Both the position numbers and the translations under genes were made by a program. A stretch of DNA of 36,878 nt from Pseudobdellovibrionaceae bacterium (GTDB taxonomy: Bacteria > Bdellovibrionota > FAC87 > UBA2466), in the NCBI GenBank assembly GCA_023250715.1, contig JAHFAF010000015.1, positions 1 through 36,878 of the forward strand, read 5' to 3'. Under the pieces are notes generated by a model. The model saw nothing but the letters and a program-made list of their open reading frames with translations, made no database searches and was not told the DNA's origin. Shown here piece after piece: positions 31,996 to 36,878 of the stretch. Positions within the stretch are counted from its first letter, which is position 1. The number at the start of each line of letters is the position of its first letter.

Positions 31996-34631
31996 TGGAC
32001 ACTTCCAAGGTTTTGAGTTTCAAACGTTTGAAAATCGGTGAAGAAGCCTTCGAGCGAGTCATTGCTAAAAGCAACATCGTCGATGCTAACTCCCGTGCAC
32101 GGGATCTTCACCTGATCGTCGCGGTAGCACTCGATATCGTTTTTTCCGACACTCGTTTCAAATACAAACCGGTACCGTACGGTGGTGCCCATCACAATCG
32201 GATCATCGGAGCAGGTGCATTTCGTACCCGTGCCTTTGATAAGACAAGAGTTCGCGTCGACGGTGGTACACGCGGCTTGATCCGCGGGGCTTAGGGCGCT
32301 CGGCGTCCGGCAACATTGGTCCGCATTCTGCACGGCGGTTGCGTTGTTATAATCTTGATAAAACTCGGTGTCCCACTCCCGGCACTCCCCGTCCCAGTCG
32401 GTGCTATTCGTGTCTCTCGCTCCTACGCCGTCAAAACCCACAATCCAATTTCCGGAGGCGTCCTTTTTAAGGAAGTCGTAGTTATAAACGCCATTCTTAT
32501 ATGCAGTTTGAGTCTTTCTCCAGCCTGACTTCCAGAAATCGGTGTTGCGACACGGGCGTTTTGGCGTCGCTGAGCTCGAGTCCCAGGGATATTTGTAGTT
32601 ATCGATGTAGGACTGCAAATGACCATCATCAAAAGGGTGAAGATGGTTATGGTACCAGACGCCGATTCTGCCTCGATGATCGTAGTCGCGGTTCCAGTAC
32701 GCTTCGGTCCAAGTTGCGCCGTTGTCGGTGGAGTACTGATGATAGATTCTTGTCGTCGGAGTTCCGAAGTGAAGGGCGTCCACCTTTCCGTCTTTGCTGC
32801 GCTCTACCGCCGAATATTGCTGCCAGTGAATGTGCGTCCAGTGATCGTACTGTGGCCATAGGCCCTGTGAGGTCCAATCCGTCCAAGGAGCAACAGGGCA
32901 ATCTGATTCCCAAACGATGAGGCAGCGTGGATTGATGTATGTCCACTCTACGGGCGCAAGTGGGTCATTCCAACTTAACGGGTCGTTCGGATCCATCGTA
33001 TTTTGATACGAACTGGCGCAGGAATTGGTTGCCGTAGTTTTCACCATTCTCGACCATAAAATGTCGCGCGGCACGCTTAGAGAGGCGGCAAGCCAAGTGT
33101 CGGCGTTCACGGTTTGGTTTGAATTGATGGGAAGGTTGCTCAAAGTAAAAGCGGGGCTAGTTAATGTCTTTCGCACCAATCCCTGGGGAGTATTGTCCGG
33201 ATAACTCGCTTTCCAAAAATTTCCTCCCGACCAATTGTTATCCCAGGTACAGCTATTCACCGGGTCGGGGCTCGTAATGTTATCCCGGTTCGTGAGCCAA
33301 TGATTAAAATTGCCTAAAGGGGAGGGTGTGAACTGGTTGGTGAGCTCCCAGCCGTCGGGTTTCCAGCCCATGGTGTTCGACATCGGGCTGTATTGGGTGG
33401 AGAGATTGATATCGTCGATATAAAAGGGATCTCCCGCCGCTTGAAGGGCGTTATACTGGTTTTCCGTATCCACCACCGTCTCGGACATTTCCAGTGTGAC
33501 TCGATAGATGGGACGTTCGCAATAAGCCCCCTGGCCGTCGGGCCGTCTGCAATCCGAACTATAAGTGGCAAGAGAAGGAGAATTCACTGTAATGCCGTAG
33601 AAGGAGGAAGTCCCCGTCTGATTCGTGTACCAGTTTAAGGGAATTCCCACCTGTGTTCCCAGCTTATCGTACGCCCTAAAGCGAAAGGCGCGCCGAATGG
33701 AACTGCCGCCGGGGCCGGACCCATTAGCGATTCTTAAGCCCACCGTTCGAATCGTATTGGAGGGGAAGACCATCTCAAGCGTTTCTCTGGGTCTCAGAAA
33801 TGTCGCGGTCGCATATCCCAATAGAGATTTCTTGAGCTGCCCGCTTGAACCGGAAGAGACCGAAAATTTCACTTTGTCCGAATAGCTCGAGGTGAGTAGG
33901 TTCACTTCGAGTGGGTCATTGAAATTTATTTGGGTCGGGCTGAGAACTTCGTCCGGAGTGCTGAGGGCGTAGGGAATTTTGTCCTCCTTCGTCCATTCCC
34001 GAACCCACTGCGGGGTGAGTGGAAAGCCAAGAGCATTGAGTAGCGTGGCTACGTTGTACATCATGATCCCACCGGAAATACGCTGCTCGAAATCCTGTTC
34101 GATATTCGTCACGATTTGGCTCAGTTTGTTTTGATCCAGACTCAGAGGCGTGCTGAAAGGCTTTGCGCTCACCAACTGCGCCATGGCGAGTAAGGAATTG
34201 CGGACATTTAACGTCGGCTTAACGGTACCTCCACTTGTAAAGCCCGTGGGAAGACAATGGACGAGACGCGTTTTATCCGCATTCGCGGCAATACAGTACC
34301 CAAAAGCATTCGAGGGGACGATCACGGAAAAAGATCCATTCGGATTCACTTTCGCTGGATATCGAAAATGATCTTGTGTCGGGTCCAGGGGGACTGCGTT
34401 TACGGTAAATATTTTGTCGAAGTTCAATGTTGTCGGGGAGACGGCTGGATATTTCATGGGCCTATTTCCCCCGCACGAGCCTCCCGGAGGTTGCGGTTCC
34501 TGGCGCACCATATTGGGAAAGAGATTTCTCGGGTTCACTTTCGCGGGAAGTTGAATCACCCCCTGCACTAGGGTTGTCCCGGCAAAGGCTGGCAGACAAG
34601 TGATTAGCCACATGGAATGTATGAGTTTCAT
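31992..34631 (-). CDS. Large secreted His/Cys-rich protein of unknown function, 879 aa
   Basis: GGAG lies 7 bases before ATG 34631, and a signal peptide follows (LIHSMWLITCLPAFAG). The N-terminal 140 residues contain two similar segments (LPAKVNPRNLFP and RYPAKVNPNGSFSV). A middle region of about 200-450 looks like a jelly-roll domain ending in PFYIDDINLS; a second similar end (VSIDDVAFSND) closes the protein, so two jelly-roll domains are likely. The part from 580 to 680 is rich in Trp and His: DHWTHIHWQQY (His597, 600, 602) and WYHNHLHPFDDGH (His661, 663, 665, 671). About 20 cysteines occur, many near the C-terminus (ADQCCRT, GTKCTCSDD). I know no family. Clustered histidines and the adjacent Sco gene suggest a metal (copper) site. 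Confidence 0.7.
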   Translation of the reverse strand: MKLIHSMWLITCLPAFAGTTLVQGVIQLPAKVNPRNLFPNMVRQEPQPPGGSCGGNRPMKYPAVSPTTLNFDKIFTVNAVPLDPTQDHFRYPAKVNPNGSFSVIVPSNAFGYCIAANADKTRLVHCLPTGFTSGGTVKPTLNVRNSLLAMAQLVSAKPFSTPLSLDQNKLSQIVTNIEQDFEQRISGGIMMYNVATLLNALGFPLTPQWVREWTKEDKIPYALSTPDEVLSPTQINFNDPLEVNLLTSSYSDKVKFSVSSGSSGQLKKSLLGYATATFLRPRETLEMVFPSNTIRTVGLRIANGSGPGGSSIRRAFRFRAYDKLGTQVGIPLNWYTNQTGTSSFYGITVNSPSLATYSSDCRRPDGQGAYCERPIYRVTLEMSETVVDTENQYNALQAAGDPFYIDDINLSTQYSPMSNTMGWKPDGWELTNQFTPSPLGNFNHWLTNRDNITSPDPVNSCTWDNNWSGGNFWKASYPDNTPQGLVRKTLTSPAFTLSNLPINSNQTVNADTWLAASLSVPRDILWSRMVKTTATNSCASSYQNTMDPNDPLSWNDPLAPVEWTYINPRCLIVWESDCPVAPWTDWTSQGLWPQYDHWTHIHWQQYSAVERSKDGKVDALHFGTPTTRIYHQYSTDNGATWTEAYWNRDYDHRGRIGVWYHNHLHPFDDGHLQSYIDNYKYPWDSSSATPKRPCRNTDFWKSGWRKTQTAYKNGVYNYDFLKKDASGNWIVGFDGVGARDTNSTDWDGECREWDTEFYQDYNNATAVQNADQCCRTPSALSPADQAACTTVDANSCLIKGTGTKCTCSDDPIVMGTTVRYRFVFETSVGKNDIECYRDDQVKIPCTGVSIDDVAFSNDSLEGFFTDFQTFETQNLGSVQ

Positions 34632-34643
34632 TTATTCTCCGAA

Positions 34644-36299
34644 TCAGTTTGTTACAGGGCTTAGGGTTACTCTTCCGCCAGTGGGAACCATCGGTTCGGG
34701 TAGGTAACCAAATTGACTTTTGTGGGAATGCTTCAAGCAATAGGGAACGGACTGATTGTAAACACTGCTGGATAGATACAATTCCAATTGTTGTTTTCCA
34801 GATTGGTTGGTTCCCCTCAGGGGAGCAATTGCGTGGGATTCCGCAATGTCCAATGCCAATTTGGATAGGATATTTCCGGAAAGATCGGTGACGACGAAAT
34901 AGGATTTCATCGGCCATTGATCCACAGAAATATTTTTCGGGCCCATGATCGAGGTCACGTCATAGCCCAAAAGAATTGTAAAAGTCAGCTTCGATGGAGA
35001 AACAAGAATGTTTGTCGAGATCTTTGCCGTCCGCGGAAGATCTTGAAAGGCAGGCAACTCATTTACCGCAAGCGAATTATAATCCTGTTCGACGACGATT
35101 TTCCCCGCTTGGCTGGGATCCATTACTTGAAGCTTGGGGGTTCCGATTCCGGCATAGACTAAGTTTTGCAGTGATCGGCTGACGGCCGGAGATTGGATCT
35201 GTACGCCAAGGCTTTGCCGCCACAGGATTTGCCCGGTACTGGTGGATAAGGCGTAAAAACCTCCCTTTGTATCGGTCACATAAATTTCTAATCCGTTCGG
35301 AGCAATTGTGGGTGCGGTACGAGACCCGTTCCCTCCAGGAATAAGGCCATCAAAGCTGCTAGCGACCGCGGCATTTTGAATTGCTCCCGACTGGGAGTAT
35401 TGAACATCCACCCTAAAAAGTTTCGTATCAAATGGAGCGGAGTTGGTTGGGTTCGCCATCATGGCGATAGCAAAGACATGAACGAGTAGAGGGTCCTTCG
35501 CATCCAGCATGATCGCAGGTGATGGAGAAATGGCTGATCCCTGAATTTGCCCCGGGCGGGCGGAGGTAAAGCCAATTAAGGGATCCGTGAAATAACCCCC
35601 ACTCGCGGTTTTACCGATGCACGATGCCTCCGTGGGACTAATACTAAAAGCTCCTCCCCCTGTATAGACTCCCGGTAAACTAAAAAATGACGTGAGGGGA
35701 GCCCCCGTTTGAGAATTATGAATACCGAACACTCCCGACGTGGTGATGCCTCCGACGTCTCCCGTGGGGGTAAGAAAAACTTCCGCATAGACCGCGCCGG
35801 AATTAGGTAAAGGTGTTTTCCAGCGTAACTTTCCATCCGAGGTCGCCGAATAGAGATTTTTGCAGTCATAAAAATAGATATTGTGATTTTCATCCAGCGT
35901 ATTGACGCTCAAGACAGAACAAGGATCGAGCTGGATACCGAATTTGGAGCTATCCCAAGCTAGCTGGCCCTTTGAGTGCCCATTTTCCGATCGGAGATAG
36001 TAGGCGTGTAGATTGGGATCGGAGGAGTTTTTGGAGAAGCCGTAGTAGACGATTCCAAGCGCATCGTCGATTACCGTGCCGGCGACTGCGTAATCTGTTT
36101 CCGTTTTACTCGTTACTTTGAAAGTGCTTGAAGGGTCGACGTCAATACTATCGGTTCGGTACGGGTCCTGGTGCGCCGTCGGAACTCCGCCGGAAAGGTA
36201 CGTCGGAAATCGCAAGGTGGACGTGAACTCATCCGCAGGGGATGGGGTCGCCAACATTAAGAAGGGGAGTCCGGCCACAAAGGCTTTAAGTGCTTGCAT
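34644..36299 (-). CDS. Exported PQQ-like beta-propeller protein, 551 aa
   Basis: First gene of the three-gene minus operon, with AGAGGAT before ATG 36299 and a signal peptide (KAFVAGLPFLMLATPSPA). Propeller-type repeats are seen: LYSATSDGKLRWKTPLPN, VFGIHNSQTGAPLTSFFS and FYALSTSTGQILWRQSLG followed by VQIQSPAVSRSLQNLVYAG. The 'a.s..tG..lW' pattern is the PQQ-enzyme/BamB blade motif, but tryptophan-docking and cofactor residues of quinoproteins are not evident. It ends 12 bases before the 879-aa gene, so both are made together. A binding or scaffold role is more likely than catalysis. Lipid anchoring is not predicted. Confidence 0.65.
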   Translation of the reverse strand: MQALKAFVAGLPFLMLATPSPADEFTSTLRFPTYLSGGVPTAHQDPYRTDSIDVDPSSTFKVTSKTETDYAVAGTVIDDALGIVYYGFSKNSSDPNLHAYYLRSENGHSKGQLAWDSSKFGIQLDPCSVLSVNTLDENHNIYFYDCKNLYSATSDGKLRWKTPLPNSGAVYAEVFLTPTGDVGGITTSGVFGIHNSQTGAPLTSFFSLPGVYTGGGAFSISPTEASCIGKTASGGYFTDPLIGFTSARPGQIQGSAISPSPAIMLDAKDPLLVHVFAIAMMANPTNSAPFDTKLFRVDVQYSQSGAIQNAAVASSFDGLIPGGNGSRTAPTIAPNGLEIYVTDTKGGFYALSTSTGQILWRQSLGVQIQSPAVSRSLQNLVYAGIGTPKLQVMDPSQAGKIVVEQDYNSLAVNELPAFQDLPRTAKISTNILVSPSKLTFTILLGYDVTSIMGPKNISVDQWPMKSYFVVTDLSGNILSKLALDIAESHAIAPLRGTNQSGKQQLELYLSSSVYNQSVPYCLKHSHKSQFGYLPEPMVPTGGRVTLSPVTN

Positions 36300-36371
36300 T
36301 TTATCCTCTTGAATCGAGGATAACGATCGAAAGTTGCAAGAGGGTTGCTCTTCTTACGGGTCATAAAAAAA

Positions 36372-36400
36372 ACCCACCGGAGGCTAAGCCCCCGGTGGGT
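36372..36400 (-). terminator. Intrinsic terminator after the gingipain-like gene
   Basis: ACCCACCGG (36372-36380) pairs with CCGGTGGGT (36392-36400), with an inner GGC-TAA-GCC. On the minus strand the stem is followed by eight T residues, a textbook intrinsic terminator. It is 20 bases past the stop of the gene at 36420 and isolates it from the next operon. Confidence 0.85.
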
Positions 36401-36419
36401 GAGGTTGGATCCTCAATTC

Positions 36420-36878
36420 TTACTGCTGAACTACTAGCGTCTGGGTCTCGGCATTGTAGCCCGTCGTGGTGACCGCGGTGTTGGGCTCTAGCTGCCCCAC
36501 TCCGCCCACAACCAGCTTTGCTTGGCCGTCGGCATTGGTTTGCCCGACATCCAGAAGGCCTTTCGGCGTTCCGAGCGCGGCTGTCAAACCAGCCACTCCT
36601 TTTCCGCTTTCATCCACCGCCGTTACGGTGACTTCGACACCCCTATCGCTATTGCGAGCGGCGTGCTTCACCTTGTACATTCTCGGCGTATTCGTGCGGA
36701 TGAGCATCGAGGGATCTCCGAAGAGGTTGTACCACTTCAGATTATCCGTTACATCGGCGCCCGTTCCCATCTTCTCGACCAGGTACAGTTGACCGGCGGC
36801 AACGCTGCCACCCATCGAGTACACCGGCTTTTCGAAGTGGTACTTTGCGATTCCGACGGACATGACAGCGGGTGGATG
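36420..36878 (-). CDS. Gingipain-type (C25) peptidase family protein, C-terminal part
   Basis: The frame is open from the right edge to the TAA at 36420-36422, so the 5' part is outside the window. The visible 152 residues begin with the end of a C25 catalytic domain: KWYNLFGDPSMLI is the hallmark 'ynLFGDP' block, preceded by GIAKYHFEKPVYSMGGSVAAGQLYLVEKM. A beta-sandwich tail of about 90 residues follows (RGVEVTVTAVDESGKGVAGL, ADGQAKLVVGG), resembling the Ig-like/carboxypeptidase-regulatory-like domain after gingipain catalytic domains. The catalytic Cys and His are not in view. Expected: a secreted cysteine protease. It is followed by a strong terminator. Confidence 0.8.
   Translation of the reverse strand, partial: HPPAVMSVGIAKYHFEKPVYSMGGSVAAGQLYLVEKMGTGADVTDNLKWYNLFGDPSMLIRTNTPRMYKVKHAARNSDRGVEVTVTAVDESGKGVAGLTAALGTPKGLLDVGQTNADGQAKLVVGGVGQLEPNTAVTTTGYNAETQTLVVQQ

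Overview
The window looks like a chromosomal stretch of a diderm, probably predatory or scavenging, bacterium of the Bdellovibrionota / 'deltaproteobacterial' type. This assignment is an inference. It rests on an HNH-endonuclease family common in that group, many secreted hydrolases and small lipoproteins, a meso-diaminopimelate peptidoglycan recycling ligase (Mpl), outer-membrane beta-barrels and a BamB-like protein. No rRNA or CRISPR array was seen. There is one intact tRNA, tRNA-Leu(UAG).

Layout. (1) 1-2.9 kb is a worn accessory patch. It holds an HNH endonuclease cut by the left edge, a relic of a tRNA-Leu 3' end, a 58-aa unknown ORF, the C-terminal remnant of an IS91-type transposase, a 37-aa lipoprotein-like ORF coupled to a repeat protein, and an endonuclease III gene that lost its iron-sulfur C-terminus at a small repeat element. 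(2) 3.0-6.7 kb encodes exported proteins: a rhodanese-like protein, an unknown protein, a C-terminal PDZ protein and a transglutaminase-elicitor-like protein. tRNA-Leu and a perfect 23-bp hairpin lie among them. (3) 6.7-18.8 kb is metabolism and envelope: a CgeB-type glycosyltransferase, the polyamine importer potABCD, and divergently from it a likely operon of a ureohydrolase, a polytopic membrane protein, a double ATP-grasp ligase, a P1/DmpA peptidase and UppP. A convergent aldo/keto reductase closes it. (4) 18.9-25.1 kb has an outer-membrane beta-barrel with a good promoter, then a tight operon of a YfgM-like TPR protein, a BamB-like propeller, a beta-lactamase-fold serine hydrolase, Mpl, and a glycine-rich protein with a Flp-pilin-like N-terminus. 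(5) 25.1-36.9 kb is again exported proteins: a beta-barrel, two tandem paralogous lipoproteins, an M14B carboxypeptidase, a possible papain-like cysteine hydrolase, a propeller resembling glutaminyl cyclase, and a three-gene operon of a propeller protein, an 879-aa His/Cys-rich secreted protein and a Sco1/SenC copper/thiol protein. The right edge cuts a gingipain-type (C25) protein.

How the genes fit together: the core theme is envelope building and recycling (UppP, Mpl, serine hydrolase, BamB-like, YfgM-like) and polyamine/guanidino metabolism (PotABCD plus ureohydrolase), flanked by exported degradative proteins. The most unusual loci are the Sco1-linked His/Cys-rich secreted protein operon, the Flp-like protein with twelve hexapeptide glycine repeats and a second C-terminal membrane helix, the double ATP-grasp ligase beside a beta-peptidase-type enzyme, and the truncated endonuclease III.
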